This document shows positions 51,776 through 62,722 of a stretch of 64,000 bases of DNA, one piece after another. The stretch lies in the NCBI RefSeq assembly GCF_022129445.1, contig NZ_JADQAQ010000003.1, positions 62,001 through 126,000 on the forward strand, given 5' to 3'. The position numbers and the translations under genes are program-made. The stretch is from Photobacterium sp. Ph5. Lineage in GTDB: Bacteria; Pseudomonadota; Gammaproteobacteria; Enterobacterales; Vibrionaceae. The notes under the pieces are model-generated. The model worked only from the letters and a program-made list of their open reading frames with translations. It searched no databases and had not been told where the DNA came from. The first letter of the stretch is position 1; each line of letters opens with the position of its first letter.

Positions 51776-52204
51776 CGTCTGTGATCCTAAGTAATGTTAT
51801 AGCCCAAAGTTAAAAAATTGCGGATATGATCCTAATTTTACGAATATAAAAAGTGTTGAGCCTGCTTTTCCCATAGGCGATGACACTAATATGACTTATT
51901 ATATCACTCATATAGGTTAATATATCTTGAAAGATGTACCTGCAAGTGTTGTTACTGCCACCGTCGTATTTAAGCGTTAAATTGCTATCTCGTTTTATTT
52001 GGTGATGGTTATTAATGAAGACCCCTTGAAAAGTTGTTTTCATGACACAATATTAGTATGACACAGTTTCAGGATTATCCTCTTAGTCACCATTGTGGCG
52101 ATTCTAGTGGGACAGGGATTGCTTACGGTCCCCCAGAGAATGAAACCAGATTAAGCGATTCAGCAATAGATACGCTGATATAACAAAGAGAAAACGGCAT
52201 CGCC
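51776..52204. other. Divergent intergenic region between dciA and secA
   Basis: A 429-bp gap between two divergent genes. In E. coli this position upstream of secA holds secM. Here I see no gene with a signal peptide. A short ORF (52058-52183) lies near secA, preceded by an 18-codon ORF (52005-52061) whose stop overlaps its start by four bases (ATGA). A hairpin TTCT..GGGAC / GTCCC..AGAA (52102-52140) lies within the second ORF. Promoters for both genes must be here, but I could not fix them. Confidence 0.5.
52058..52183 (+). CDS. Short ORF upstream of secA, possible regulatory leader peptide
   Basis: A 41-codon ORF ending 21 nt before the secA start; I do not recognise it. The product starts MTQFQDYPLS and contains HHCGDSSGTGIAYGPP, then an acidic tail. 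GIAYGP resembles the GIRAGP end of the SecM arrest motif, and the distance from there to secA is similar to that in E. coli. However, it has no signal sequence, no Trp at the SecM position and no clear ribosome site, and the same bases form a hairpin. It may be a chance ORF in a structured leader. Confidence 0.25.
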   Translation: MTQFQDYPLSHHCGDSSGTGIAYGPPENETRLSDSAIDTLI

Positions 52205-54937
52205 ATGTTATCAAAACTACTGACTAAAGTTATCGGTAGCCGTAACGACCGCACTCTGCGTCGTATGCGCAAAATTGTTGATCAAATCAATAAGCTAGAA
52301 CCTCAATTTGAAAGCCTGCAAGATCATGAGCTGCAAGCAAAAACAGCTGAATTTCGTGAGCGTTTAGATCAAGGCGAAACGCTAGATCAACTACTACCAG
52401 AAGCCTTCGCGACCGTTCGTGAAGCATCCAAGCGTATTTACGGTATGCGCCACTTCGATGTCCAGCTGCTTGGCGGTATGGTATTGAATGATTGTAAAAT
52501 TGCAGAAATGCGTACCGGTGAAGGTAAAACTCTTACTGCAACTCTTCCTTCATACTTAAATGCTTTAACAGGTAAAGGCGTTCATATCGTAACCGTGAAC
52601 GATTACCTAGCTGCACGTGATGCCGAAACTAACCGTGAGTTATTTGAATTTCTCGGCATGACTGTAGGTGTAAACGTACCTAATATGTCACCACCTGCGA
52701 AAAAAGAAGCATATGCAGCAGATGTTCTTTACGGAACGAATAACGAATTTGGCTTTGACTACTTACGCGATAACATGGCATTCCGCCCAGAAGATCGTGT
52801 TCAACGCGAACGTTTCTTCGCAGTAGTCGATGAAGTTGACTCCATCTTAATTGATGAAGCACGTACTCCATTGATCATTTCAGGTCCAGCTGAAGACAGC
52901 TCTGAAATGTACATCAAAATCAACGCATTAATTCCTCAGCTTGTTCGTCAAGATAAAGAAGATAGTGAAGAGTACCGTGGTGAAGGTCACTACACCGTTG
53001 ATGAAAAATCGAAGCAAGCTTACCTTACTGAAAATGGTCAGGAGTTTGTTGAAGAGCTATTGATTAAAAATGGCTTAATGGAAGAGCACGATACCTTGTA
53101 CTCTCCAGCAAATATCAGCTTATTGCATCACGTCAATGCGGGTTTACGTGGTCACGTATTGTTTGAAAAAGACGTTGATTACATCGTTCAAGATGACGAA
53201 GTGATCATCGTTGATGAACACACTGGTCGTACAATGCCAGGTCGTCGTTGGTCTGAAGGTCTTCACCAAGCTGTTGAAGCGAAAGAAGGCGTGAAGATCC
53301 AAAACGAGAACCAAACGCTAGCATCTATTACCTTCCAGAACTACTTCCGTTTGTACGATAAGCTTTCTGGTATGACAGGTACAGCTGACACTGAAGCGTT
53401 TGAATTCCAGTCTATTTACGGTCTAGATACGGTTGTTCTACCAACTAACCGCCCAATGGCACGTATCGATAACGGTGACTTGGTTTATATGACAGAAACT
53501 GAGAAGTTTGCTGCGATTAGCCTAGACATTAAAGAGCGTGTACAAAATGGTCAGCCTTGTTTGGTGGGTACGGTATCGATTGAAAAATCTGAGTTACTGT
53601 CTAATGCACTTAAGAAAGAAGGCATTAAGCACAACGTACTAAACGCTAAATTCCACGAAAAAGAAGCAGATATTATCGCAGAAGCCGGTGCGCCAGGTGC
53701 GGTAACTATCGCAACTAACATGGCCGGTCGTGGTACCGATATCATGCTTGGTGGTTCGTGGAAGACTGACGTTGAAAAGCTAGATAACCCAACTGAAGAT
53801 CAAATCGCAAAGATCAAAGCGAAATGGCAAGAAAAGCATGATGCAGTATTAGCATCAGGTGGCTTGCATATTATTGGTACTGAACGTCATGAATCTCGTC
53901 GTATCGATAACCAGTTACGTGGTCGTGCGGGTCGTCAAGGTGATGCTGGTTCTTCTCGTTTCTACCTATCTATGGAAGATGGCTTAATGCGTATCTTCGC
54001 TTCAGATCGTGTTTCCGGCATGATGAAGAAATTAGGTATGGAAGAAGGCGAAGCGATTGAGCATCCTTGGGTATCTAAGGCTATCGAAAACGCACAGCGT
54101 AAAGTTGAAGGTCGTAACTTTGACATTCGTAAGCAATTGCTTGAGTTTGATGATGTTGCTAACGATCAGCGTAAAGTTGTTTACGAATTACGTGATGAAT
54201 TAATGCATGCTGAAGATATCAGCGAAATGATTGAGCACAACCGTGAAGACGTGCTAAATGCATTAATGGATAGCTACATTCCACCACAATCACTTGAAGA
54301 AATGTGGGATATCGAAGGGTTAGAAACACGCCTGAAAGATGATTACGATCTTGAGCTACCGATTCAACACTGGCTTGATACAGAAGATAAACTTTACGAA
54401 GAAGCACTTCGTGAGCGCATTGTAGAAAAAGCGCTGGAAGTTTACCGTGAGAAAGAATCGGTTGTTGGTGCTGAAGTGCTACGTAACTTCGAGAAAACAG
54501 TGATGCTACAGAACCTTGATACGCTATGGAAAGAACACCTAGCGGCAATGGATCACCTGCGTCAAGGTATTCACCTACGTGGTTACGCACAAAAGAACCC
54601 TAAACAGGAATACAAGCGTGAATCGTTTGAACTGTTTGAAGAAATGCTAGATAACTTGAAGAGTGATGTTGTTGCTATCTTAAGTAAGGTACGTGTACAG
54701 CAGCAGGAAGAAGTTGATCGCATGGAAGAAGAGCGTCGTCAAATGGCTGAAATGCTAGCTCGTCGTCAACAGTTCCAGCATCAAAGTGCAGAAAACCAAA
54801 TTGCTGATGAATCATCAGAAGAAGAGGCTGAAGCTCAAGGTACTTACGAGCGCGAAGAGCGTAAAGTAGGTCGTAATGAGCCTTGTCCTTGTGGTTCTGG
54901 TAAGAAGTACAAGCAATGTCACGGTAAGATCAACTAA
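52205..54937 (+). CDS. secA: Protein translocase motor ATPase SecA
   Basis: 910 residues. Walker A region [39 protein letters not shown], the helicase-like motifs [14 protein letters not shown] and [15 protein letters not shown], a helical scaffold domain, and a C-terminal zinc-binding tail [14 protein letters not shown] that binds SecB and phospholipid. SecA drives preproteins through SecYEG. A terminator follows. Confidence 0.99.
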   Translation: MLSKLLTKVIGSRNDRTLRRMRKIVDQINKLEPQFESLQDHELQAKTAEFRERLDQGETLDQLLPEAFATVREASKRIYGMRHFDVQLLGGMVLNDCKIAEMRTGEGKTLTATLPSYLNALTGKGVHIVTVNDYLAARDAETNRELFEFLGMTVGVNVPNMSPPAKKEAYAADVLYGTNNEFGFDYLRDNMAFRPEDRVQRERFFAVVDEVDSILIDEARTPLIISGPAEDSSEMYIKINALIPQLVRQDKEDSEEYRGEGHYTVDEKSKQAYLTENGQEFVEELLIKNGLMEEHDTLYSPANISLLHHVNAGLRGHVLFEKDVDYIVQDDEVIIVDEHTGRTMPGRRWSEGLHQAVEAKEGVKIQNENQTLASITFQNYFRLYDKLSGMTGTADTEAFEFQSIYGLDTVVLPTNRPMARIDNGDLVYMTETEKFAAISLDIKERVQNGQPCLVGTVSIEKSELLSNALKKEGIKHNVLNAKFHEKEADIIAEAGAPGAVTIATNMAGRGTDIMLGGSWKTDVEKLDNPTEDQIAKIKAKWQEKHDAVLASGGLHIIGTERHESRRIDNQLRGRAGRQGDAGSSRFYLSMEDGLMRIFASDRVSGMMKKLGMEEGEAIEHPWVSKAIENAQRKVEGRNFDIRKQLLEFDDVANDQRKVVYELRDELMHAEDISEMIEHNREDVLNALMDSYIPPQSLEEMWDIEGLETRLKDDYDLELPIQHWLDTEDKLYEEALRERIVEKALEVYREKESVVGAEVLRNFEKTVMLQNLDTLWKEHLAAMDHLRQGIHLRGYAQKNPKQEYKRESFELFEEMLDNLKSDVVAILSKVRVQQQEEVDRMEEERRQMAEMLARRQQFQHQSAENQIADESSEEEAEAQGTYEREERKVGRNEPCPCGSGKKYKQCHGKIN

Positions 54938-54960
54938 GATTGTTCTTATTGTAGATACTA

Positions 54961-54987
54961 AAAAAGTCGCTCTAGGGCGACTTTTTT
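54961..54987. terminator. Bidirectional terminator between secA and mutT
   Basis: An inverted repeat AAAAAGTCGC / GCGACTTTTT with a 6-nt loop, flanked by A and T tracts, between convergent secA and mutT. Confidence 0.92.
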
Positions 54988-55043
54988 ATTGGCTGAAAAT
55001 CAAGGCTAATGATGTAGATTCTAGTGGATCTTCAGCTAATTTA

Positions 55044-55448
55044 TTAAGCGAAAGACTGCTGTATTTTATCGAGTACAGATTTATTAGCATCAGGGAAAGG
55101 GTAATCAGCAAGTGCATTGATAGCGACCCACTCACCCGGTTGACCTTCTTTACCAAAGGCTTCGCCATCAAATTGATGGATCAGAAAGAAATCAAACTTT
55201 AGTGATTTATCTGAATAATCATGAGCAAGGGCAATAAAAGGCTCAACGTCAGTAGCATGAATACCGACTTCTTCTTGCAATTCACGGATCACCGCTTGCT
55301 TTGCTGTTTCACCTGTTTCTACTTTTCCGCCAGCAAACTCCCATAAGCCACCTTGATGCGCTTTATCAGCGCGGCGGGTAATGAAAATATGCTTTTTCTC
55401 TGCATCTAAAATAATGCCTGCCGCAATCCAAACTTGCTTTTTATCCAT
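55044..55448 (-). CDS. mutT: 8-oxo-dGTP diphosphatase MutT
   Basis: 134 residues. The Nudix box is complete: GGKVETGETAKQAVIRELQEEVGI. It hydrolyses 8-oxo-dGTP to prevent A:T to C:G transversions. I chose the ATG at 55448 (MDKKQVWIAAGI), just after the yacG stop; a longer frame starting at 55541 lies inside yacG and is not likely. It sits downstream of secA, convergent, as in E. coli. Confidence 0.95.
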   Translation of the reverse strand: MDKKQVWIAAGIILDAEKKHIFITRRADKAHQGGLWEFAGGKVETGETAKQAVIRELQEEVGIHATDVEPFIALAHDYSDKSLKFDFFLIHQFDGEAFGKEGQPGEWVAINALADYPFPDANKSVLDKIQQSFA

Positions 55449-55452
55449 ACTG

Positions 55453-55668
55453 TTAATAACCCATATTTTCAGACCAGCCATCTGAATCTGATAGATCTGG
55501 TGCGCCTGGAATAGATTTTTCTTCTTCCGCCCATTCGCCAAGATCGATTAATTGGCAGCGTTTACAGCAAAAAGGACGAAATGGACTCTGCTCACCCCAA
55601 ACCACTTCAGTTTTACAGGTAGGACACTTTACGACAGTAATATTGGTATTGGTTGTTGATTGAGACAC
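55453..55668 (-). CDS. yacG: DNA gyrase inhibitor YacG
   Basis: 71 residues, a small zinc-finger protein with the four cysteines in [10 protein letters not shown] and [15 protein letters not shown]. The acidic C-terminal tail is typical. In E. coli it binds GyrB and inhibits gyrase. It lies between zapD and mutT, its usual place. Confidence 0.95.
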   Translation of the reverse strand: MSQSTTNTNITVVKCPTCKTEVVWGEQSPFRPFCCKRCQLIDLGEWAEEEKSIPGAPDLSDSDGWSENMGY

Positions 55669-55675
55669 AAAAACC

Positions 55676-56422
55676 TCAGCAAATGGCTAATTTAAATTCA
55701 ATATCGCTTGCGACAGGATCCCCTTCCACAAAAGGAGAAAAACGAATAGCAAAGCGACTACGATGTCCCGATATCATAGGATAAACGCCATCTTTAGCGC
55801 AAATTTCTAGCCGTAATAAACAGGCATCTTCAGCGTCATACTGAAAGAAGCCATTACGTGCATGATAGGTTTTATATTGTGCGCTTTCTCGGGTTAACTT
55901 CAACCAGAGATTAAGTGCTTCATTAAGCTCAGAAAGCTCATGCAGCCAGCCTTTCATTGCCTGTTGTTTATGCTCATCGCTAAGGTGCAGCCAGTGATGC
56001 AATGAGGGGAGATCAAAACAACAACTACCGCCAGGGATGGAAAATCGTTGTTTTATGCTGGAAAGAAAACGATCTTCTCGTAAGTTCTGTCCTAAACGAG
56101 GAGATGAAATTAACGCTTTATGCGCTTGCTCCATCGAATCGATCATTTGTTGCAATGCATACTCGTCAACACCATCAATGTTTAACCAATTCATCAGTTG
56201 CTGACGTTGTTTCTCGATATCTTTGGCAAGGTCGGTTTTAACTTGTACTTGGTCTAAGATCTCAAGCAAATCAAAAAGGGCATGGAAGAATATTTTATAT
56301 TGCCAAGGATCATTTTGGTTGCTGCTGTGATGCATTTGTCGCAAGAGATAATCAAGGCGTAAATAAATACGGACTTTTTCTGTCAAAGGGTGTTCATAGC
56401 GCGTCATTTGCGTAGCTTGCAT
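55676..56422 (-). CDS. zapD: Cell division protein ZapD
   Basis: 248 residues (E. coli 247). Conserved segments are [21 protein letters not shown] near the N-terminus, [41 protein letters not shown] and [11 protein letters not shown]. ZapD crosslinks FtsZ filaments through the FtsZ C-terminal peptide. It follows coaE in the coaE-zapD-yacG-mutT group. Confidence 0.96.
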   Translation of the reverse strand: MQATQMTRYEHPLTEKVRIYLRLDYLLRQMHHSSNQNDPWQYKIFFHALFDLLEILDQVQVKTDLAKDIEKQRQQLMNWLNIDGVDEYALQQMIDSMEQAHKALISSPRLGQNLREDRFLSSIKQRFSIPGGSCCFDLPSLHHWLHLSDEHKQQAMKGWLHELSELNEALNLWLKLTRESAQYKTYHARNGFFQYDAEDACLLRLEICAKDGVYPMISGHRSRFAIRFSPFVEGDPVASDIEFKLAIC

Positions 56423-56486
56423 AAGGGGAATACCAAACAGGAACCAAGATCGAAGTAAGAATTATCATATCTAAGACAGTATTTTA

Positions 56487-57092
56487 CTACTGATCATGAC
56501 ACATTTTGAGATATAGCCTGTGAAGTTGCGCCACTTGTGAAGTTAATGCCTGATTATCACCATTATTCGTGATGACATCATCGGCGACATCGAGTCGTTG
56601 TTGGCGTGTTGCTTGGCTCGCTAAGATATTTTTGATTTGCTCAACAGAGACATTATCGCGTTGTTGCGTACGCTCGATTTGGGTTTGCTCATCAACATCG
56701 ACGACCAATAAACGGCTAGTCAGAGTTTGTAGATTATTCTCTACCATTAATGGCACAACTAACAAACAATAGGGTGACTTGCTTAGATTAATATCATGCA
56801 GCATCTTTTCATGGATCAATGGGTGAAGTAGCTCATTTAACCATTGTTTTAATTCAGGCTGACTAAAAATAGCCTCACGCAGTTTTGCGCGATTCAAGGT
56901 GCCATCTTCAAGTAAAATATCAGCGCTGAGTTTTTCGATAATAGCGTTTAAACCAAGAGTATTTGGCTCGACGACTTTGCGCGCAACAATATCGGCATCA
57001 ATAATATCAATGCCGTAGTTATCAGCAAATAAGTTAGCAACCGTGGTTTTACCGCTACCAATTCCGCCTGTTAGGCCAATGACAATACTCAT
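56487..57092 (-). CDS. coaE: Dephospho-CoA kinase CoaE
   Basis: 201 residues. P-loop GLTGGIGSGKTT, DADIVARKVVEPN and the lid region RTQQRDNVSVEQIKNILASQ are visible. It performs the last step of coenzyme A synthesis. It starts 3 nt after pilD, so it is transcribed with the pilus genes, as in Vibrio and Pseudomonas. Confidence 0.97.
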   Translation of the reverse strand: MSIVIGLTGGIGSGKTTVANLFADNYGIDIIDADIVARKVVEPNTLGLNAIIEKLSADILLEDGTLNRAKLREAIFSQPELKQWLNELLHPLIHEKMLHDINLSKSPYCLLVVPLMVENNLQTLTSRLLVVDVDEQTQIERTQQRDNVSVEQIKNILASQATRQQRLDVADDVITNNGDNQALTSQVAQLHRLYLKMCHDQ

Positions 57093-57095
57093 TAA

Positions 57096-57965
57096 TTACA
57101 TTCCTAAATACGAGGTAACATACCAATTCACAATAGGCTCACCCCATAACAATGCTATCCAACCCGCAACCGCAAGGTAAGGGCCAAATGAGAACGGGGT
57201 TTGATTATCCGCATCTTGCATTTTCAGTAATACAATACCGCACAGCGCGCCGACTAAAGAAGAGAGCAACACCACAAACGGCAGCAATTGCCAGCCAAGC
57301 CATGCACCTAACGCGGCGAGTAATTTAAAGTCGCCATAGCCCATACCGTCTTTTTTAGTCAGTAACTTAAAGACCCAGAATACGCTCCACAACGATAAGT
57401 AACCTGCCATTGCACCAATCACCGAATCAGTCAGAGATACAGGGCTAATACCCATTACAGAGAGCAAAATACCCGCCCACATTAGCGGTAAGGTAATTTG
57501 ATCGGGCAGCAGCATTTTATCGATATCGATAAAAGTAAGCGCAATTAACGCGAAGGTGAAAAAGATCACCGCGATTGCCCACCATGTTGGCGGTAGCATC
57601 AGTGATACCGTTAAGCTCATTGCCGCTGTCAGTAATTCAATCGCTGGGTAGCGTTTGCTGATTGGCGCTTTGCATTCTTTGCATTTGCCGCTCAGAGCTA
57701 ACCAGCTGATCACTGGAATATTTTCAAGCGCACTAATAGCGTGATTACAGTGTGGGCAGCGTGAACGTGGCACACTTAAATTAAATACCGAATCGTCTGG
57801 CTGGTTATCTATTTCAGGAAAACATTCTTGGCACTCTTTGCGCCATTGACGCTCCATCATAATCGGCAAGCGATAAATCACCACATTTAAAAAACTGCCG
57901 ACCAATAGACCAAAAATAACGGCAAAAAGGGGATATAACCAAGGGTAATAGGAAAGTACTGCCAT
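57096..57965 (-). CDS. pilD: Prepilin peptidase PilD
   Basis: 289 residues, an inner-membrane aspartyl protease and N-methyltransferase. Two zinc-binding CxxC pairs are present (CPHC and CKEC), along with the catalytic aspartates in DIDKMLLPD and GYGDFKLL and about eight membrane helices. It processes type IV pilins (PilA here) and, in Vibrio, type II secretion pseudopilins. Confidence 0.97.
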   Translation of the reverse strand: MAVLSYYPWLYPLFAVIFGLLVGSFLNVVIYRLPIMMERQWRKECQECFPEIDNQPDDSVFNLSVPRSRCPHCNHAISALENIPVISWLALSGKCKECKAPISKRYPAIELLTAAMSLTVSLMLPPTWWAIAVIFFTFALIALTFIDIDKMLLPDQITLPLMWAGILLSVMGISPVSLTDSVIGAMAGYLSLWSVFWVFKLLTKKDGMGYGDFKLLAALGAWLGWQLLPFVVLLSSLVGALCGIVLLKMQDADNQTPFSFGPYLAVAGWIALLWGEPIVNWYVTSYLGM

Positions 57966-58082
57966 GTGAGGATCTCTTAAAAATTAGGCGGTTATTGTAA
58001 GGCAAACGGCTAGGTGATCCTAGCCGATGATTATGGGAAATGAATAATGCGATTTACTTGCAGATGGCTACAAAAAATAGTC

Positions 58083-59306
58083 TTAACCGATAACACTCAT
58101 CAAGGTAAAGATTGGCATATACATAGCAACCAGTAAGCCACCAATTAATCCACCCAAAATAATAATAATGAAAGGCTCTAATATTTGCCCGAGGTTATCA
58201 ACGGTATTATCAACATCGGCCTCATAGATTTGCGCCATTTTATTCAGCATGTCATCGAGTGAGCCAGATTCTTCACCAATCATCACCATTTGCAGCATGA
58301 GTTCAGGAAAGACCCCTGATTGACGAAGGGCTAAATACAGTGGCATACCGCCAGCGGTACTTTCATAAACTTCTTCAATCGCCTTTTCGATATACAAGTT
58401 ACCACAGGTTCTTCCTGCCGATTGAATACCGGATAAAAGCGGAATGCCTGCTGTAAAGGTGGTGGCTAAAGTACGAGCAAAGCGAGAAATAGTAGCTTTA
58501 AGTAACACATCACCAAAAATAGGCAGTTTTAGTACAAATTTATTGGCTTTATAGCGAAAATCATCGGATTTTTTATAAAAATAACGATACAGGAAAACGG
58601 CTATTCCAACGCCAGCTCCAAGATAAATTCCATAATCAATTAAAAAATCGGATGCCTTAATAACTAGTTGGGTAAAAATCGGTAATTCAGCGCCAAAACC
58701 ATCAAATATTGCTGCAAATTCAGGAATCACAAATAACAACATAACAACAGTAACAATAACTGCTGTTAATGTGACCATTGCAGGATAAATCATCGCTTTT
58801 ATGACTTTCTTGCGCATTGCTTCGCTTTTTTCACGGTATACCGCAATACGTGCAAACACTTGTCCTAAGTGGCCGGTTTGTTCACCGGTAGCGACTAAAT
58901 CACAGAAGAATTTATCAAACAGAGGAGAGCTTGAGCGCATCGCACTAGAAAGCGAAGCACCAGATTCGACTTGGGTAGTAATTTGCAGCAAGGTTGCGCG
59001 CATTTCAGCTTTATTATAACTGCTTGCCATCAGTTGCAGAGCTTGTACTACAGGCACGCCAGATTCGATCATGGTAGCAAGCTGACGGGTTACTGCGGTG
59101 ACATCTTCACCTTTCATTTGATCGCGCATTTTGGTCAAAAAAGAGGGTGAGGTTTTCTTGATTTTTTTAACCACAATTTTCTGTTCAAGCAGTTGGTGAC
59201 GCACTTCTTGCTCCTGAAAACCTAAAGTGGTGCCTGAGACTTTACGTCCTGCTTGGTTGGTTCCCCGCCAGTTGTAATAACGAATTTTAGTGGCTGCTGT
59301 ACTCAT
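58083..59306 (-). CDS. pilC: Type IV pilus inner-membrane platform protein PilC
   Basis: 407 residues with two T2SSF domains (about 73-197 and 275-400) and three membrane segments. Conserved TRQLATMIESGVPVVQALQLM and GEESGSLDDMLNKMAQIYE are visible. PilC is the platform that couples the PilB ATPase to pilin assembly. It lies 43 nt after pilB and 117 nt before pilD. Confidence 0.97.
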   Translation of the reverse strand: MSTAATKIRYYNWRGTNQAGRKVSGTTLGFQEQEVRHQLLEQKIVVKKIKKTSPSFLTKMRDQMKGEDVTAVTRQLATMIESGVPVVQALQLMASSYNKAEMRATLLQITTQVESGASLSSAMRSSSPLFDKFFCDLVATGEQTGHLGQVFARIAVYREKSEAMRKKVIKAMIYPAMVTLTAVIVTVVMLLFVIPEFAAIFDGFGAELPIFTQLVIKASDFLIDYGIYLGAGVGIAVFLYRYFYKKSDDFRYKANKFVLKLPIFGDVLLKATISRFARTLATTFTAGIPLLSGIQSAGRTCGNLYIEKAIEEVYESTAGGMPLYLALRQSGVFPELMLQMVMIGEESGSLDDMLNKMAQIYEADVDNTVDNLGQILEPFIIIILGGLIGGLLVAMYMPIFTLMSVIG

Positions 59307-59349
59307 AAGCGAAATTCTCTATCAAACAATTAATACAAAGTCGGGAAGG

Positions 59350-61035
59350 TTATAACTGTAGTACTCGTTGCAATTCAGCAAGGCTGGTAATGCCGTCTGT
59401 TAATTTTTCAATGCCGGATTCTTTAAGCCGTTTCATCCCTTGCTGTGCGGCAATATCTTCTAATTGTAGGGCGGTAGCATTGGTCATTAAGGCTTCGGCG
59501 ATCTCACGGCTAAACACCATGACTTCATAAATACCAACGCGTCCTGCATAGCCTTTGTTGCAATCATCACACCCAGCGTTATTGGCTTTATACACACTGG
59601 TGTTTTGCGGCAGGTTTAAACGTTGACAGGTAATGGGGTCAAGTGGGTGTGGTTGTTTGCAGCTTTTGCATAAACGACGGGCAAGACGCTGGGCGATAAT
59701 TAAGCTCAGTGATGAAGCGAGGTTAAAATCTTCTACCCCCATATTGGTTAAACGGGTAATGGTTTCAGCGGCAGAATTCGTATGCAAGGTTGATAATACT
59801 AAGTGTCCCGTTTGGGCGGCTTTTACCGCAATAGAGGCGGTTTCTAAATCACGAATTTCCCCCACCATGACAATGTCGGGGTCTTGACGCAAAAATGAAC
59901 GCAGGGCATCGGCAAAGCTTAAACCGACTTGCTGATTAATTTGTACTTGGTTAATACCAGGCAGGTTAATTTCTACTGGATCTTCGGCAGTCGAAATATT
60001 GCGCTCATCGGTATTTAAAATATTTAGCCCAGTATATAGCGAGACGGTTTTACCACTACCTGTTGGACCGGTAATTAATATCATCCCTTGTGGGCGCTCA
60101 AGAGCGGTTAAATAATCGGATTTTTGTTTATCGTTATAACCTAAAATATCAATATTAAGATTCGCAGCTGAGCTATCTAAGATCCGCAGTACGACTTTTT
60201 CACCCCATAGCGTCGGTAGGGTCGAAACACGTAAATCAATCGCCAAATTATCCGAGAGTTTTAGCTTTATTCGTCCATCTTGTGGTTGACGTCGCTCGGC
60301 AATGTTGAGTTTCGACATCACCTTTAAACGGGTCGATAATCGGCGAGATAAACTGGCAGGCGGAGTTAAGTGTTGGTGCAAAATACCGTCGCAGCGAAAG
60401 CGAATACGGTAGTTATGCTCATAAGGTTCAAAATGAATATCGGAGGCTTTTCGGCGTACTGCATCTAATAATACTTGGTTGATATAACGGGTAACTGGGG
60501 CGCTGTCTTGGCTTAAATCGGTAGCATCATCGAGTTCAGCATCGCTAATATCAACCAGTTCACCTAAATCGGCATCACTGACCTGTTTATTGTGGTTGGT
60601 TTCACCAATATCGCTGCCATAAACACGGCGAATGGCGGATTCTAACTGTTTGTTTTCTAAAACTAGAAATTCAACGGTTTTACCTACAGCAAAACGAAAC
60701 TCGTCTTGCGCATCCATATTAGTGGGATCGCTGACGCCTAAAAATAAACTATTAGCATCTTGGGTTAATGGTAGGGCACGATGACGTAGCACTAATTCAC
60801 GCTGGTAAACGCTTTGACAACAACCGTCATAATCGTAGTGGTGAACATCGACTTTTTGTAGGCCAAATAAATTAGCTAGGTTATCAGCTAAATCGATATC
60901 GCTTAATACCCCTAAACGAGTTAAGGCGGTCGGGACGTTAATCCCTTCCGCCGTCACAAACTCGACCACTTGTTGTTCTTGCTCTGGGCTAATTAAATTA
61001 GCTTGAGCTAGGATTGAAGCGAGATTAGTTTGCAT
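59350..61035 (-). CDS. pilB: Type IV pilus assembly ATPase PilB
   Basis: 561 residues: an N-terminal GSPII_E N domain, then the ATPase domain with Walker A ITGPTGSGKTVSLYTGL, the Asp box and Walker B QDPDIVMVGEIRDLETA, the His box (GHLVLSTLHTN) and a tetracysteine zinc motif (CKSC and CDDC). It powers pilus extension. The gene follows pilA after 6 nt. Confidence 0.97.
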   Translation of the reverse strand: MQTNLASILAQANLISPEQEQQVVEFVTAEGINVPTALTRLGVLSDIDLADNLANLFGLQKVDVHHYDYDGCCQSVYQRELVLRHRALPLTQDANSLFLGVSDPTNMDAQDEFRFAVGKTVEFLVLENKQLESAIRRVYGSDIGETNHNKQVSDADLGELVDISDAELDDATDLSQDSAPVTRYINQVLLDAVRRKASDIHFEPYEHNYRIRFRCDGILHQHLTPPASLSRRLSTRLKVMSKLNIAERRQPQDGRIKLKLSDNLAIDLRVSTLPTLWGEKVVLRILDSSAANLNIDILGYNDKQKSDYLTALERPQGMILITGPTGSGKTVSLYTGLNILNTDERNISTAEDPVEINLPGINQVQINQQVGLSFADALRSFLRQDPDIVMVGEIRDLETASIAVKAAQTGHLVLSTLHTNSAAETITRLTNMGVEDFNLASSLSLIIAQRLARRLCKSCKQPHPLDPITCQRLNLPQNTSVYKANNAGCDDCNKGYAGRVGIYEVMVFSREIAEALMTNATALQLEDIAAQQGMKRLKESGIEKLTDGITSLAELQRVLQL

Positions 61036-61041
61036 ATTAAG

Positions 61042-61488
61042 TTATGGAGTTGGTTCACCACAGCCTTTAGGTAAAGCCGCTGGATCGATCGTTAAATCAG
61101 TTTGTGGAGTGAAGGTACATTTCCAACCACTAGCACTACGTACAAACTGCGCATCACTACCATCAACTGCTGATTTTGAATTAAATAGGAATTTGATTGT
61201 TCCATTTGCGCCACTGATATCAATAAAGCTAAGTGCACCTAGTGAGCTCATATCTGTCGCTCCACCTACAGCAGTAAAACCTGCTATATTGTTAGTTGGG
61301 AATACGCTATTTTCTTGAATATACAAGTCTGTGTTAGTTAACAAACCTCGTGCTGTTGCTACACCTGATGCTATATCTGATTTAACGATATAGTTTTTGT
61401 ATGTTGGAATTGCAATAGCACTTAATACGCCAATGATTGCTACAACGATAAGCAATTCAATAAGAGTAAAACCCTGTTGTTTTTTCAT
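61042..61488 (-). CDS. pilA: Type IV major pilin PilA
   Basis: 148 residues. The prepilin signature KKQQG|FTLIELLIVVAIIGVLSAIAIP has a short leader cut by PilD after Gly6, Phe1 of the mature protein and Glu5. Two cysteines near the C-terminus (in WKCTF and KGCGE) can form the D-loop disulfide. The ATG at 61488 has AAGGA 7 nt upstream; an earlier ATG at 61509 is unlikely. Pilin head regions vary strongly between strains, so the C-terminal half may not match close relatives. In Vibrio this pilus (ChiRP type) serves DNA uptake and attachment. Confidence 0.95.
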   Translation of the reverse strand: MKKQQGFTLIELLIVVAIIGVLSAIAIPTYKNYIVKSDIASGVATARGLLTNTDLYIQENSVFPTNNIAGFTAVGGATDMSSLGALSFIDISGANGTIKFLFNSKSAVDGSDAQFVRSASGWKCTFTPQTDLTIDPAALPKGCGEPTP

Positions 61489-61712
61489 TTCTCTGTCCTT
61501 AAGTAACAAAATAATAAATGAGTTAACTTCATAAATTCGCGAATGGAATTAAGTTCAGAATAGAGGCTTTATTGTTAGAGTGAATAACGAAAAAGGGATA
61601 GCTCGGCACGGGTGGTAAAAATAAATAATACGTTGCAGAAGTTGCAAAGATCAAAGCGAGTAACCGCTCGGAATTAGGTTTGATTTTTATAAAATTCAGT
61701 AAGATGTGAAGT

Positions 61713-61748
61713 AGAAAGAGAAAAATCAGTGGTTATTTTTCTCTTTCT
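61713..61748 (-). terminator. A/T-rich hairpin downstream of nadC
   Basis: A perfect 13- to 14-bp inverted repeat AGAAAGAGAAAAA / TTTTTCTCTTTCT with an 8-nt loop. Its U-rich arm is part of the stem and no T run follows, so it is an unusual terminator or an RNA-end stabiliser. Confidence 0.5.
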
Positions 61749-61760
61749 TTATAAATAAAG

Positions 61761-61797
61761 CTATCAGCTAAATATTTTTGTCACAAAAAGCTGATAG
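61761..61797 (-). terminator. Hairpin just after nadC
   Basis: A 9-bp inverted repeat CTATCAGCT / AGCTGATAG enclosing a nested TTTTTGTCACAAAAA palindrome, 11 nt past the nadC stop on the minus strand. It is followed on that strand by TTTATTT. It is the likely nadC terminator. Confidence 0.65.
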
Positions 61798-61807
61798 TAG
61801 AGAGGTG

Positions 61808-62722
<915 letters not shown>

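Larger units (their letters stand above)
61489..61807. other. Intergenic region between nadC and pilA
   Basis: 319 bp of noncoding AT-rich DNA upstream of pilA and downstream of nadC, both on the minus strand. It holds two hairpins near the nadC end (listed separately) and must hold the pilA promoter. I looked for a sigma-54 GG-N10-GC element on the minus strand and did not find a convincing one. Confidence 0.5.

Noticed and set aside
51810-52043. A 77-codon minus-strand ORF between dciA and secA
   Set aside because: Low-complexity, AT-driven frame with no ribosome site or family match; not considered a gene.
54876-55202. A 108-codon plus-strand ORF across the end of secA
   Set aside because: It overlaps the SecA zinc tail, the terminator and mutT; no support of its own.
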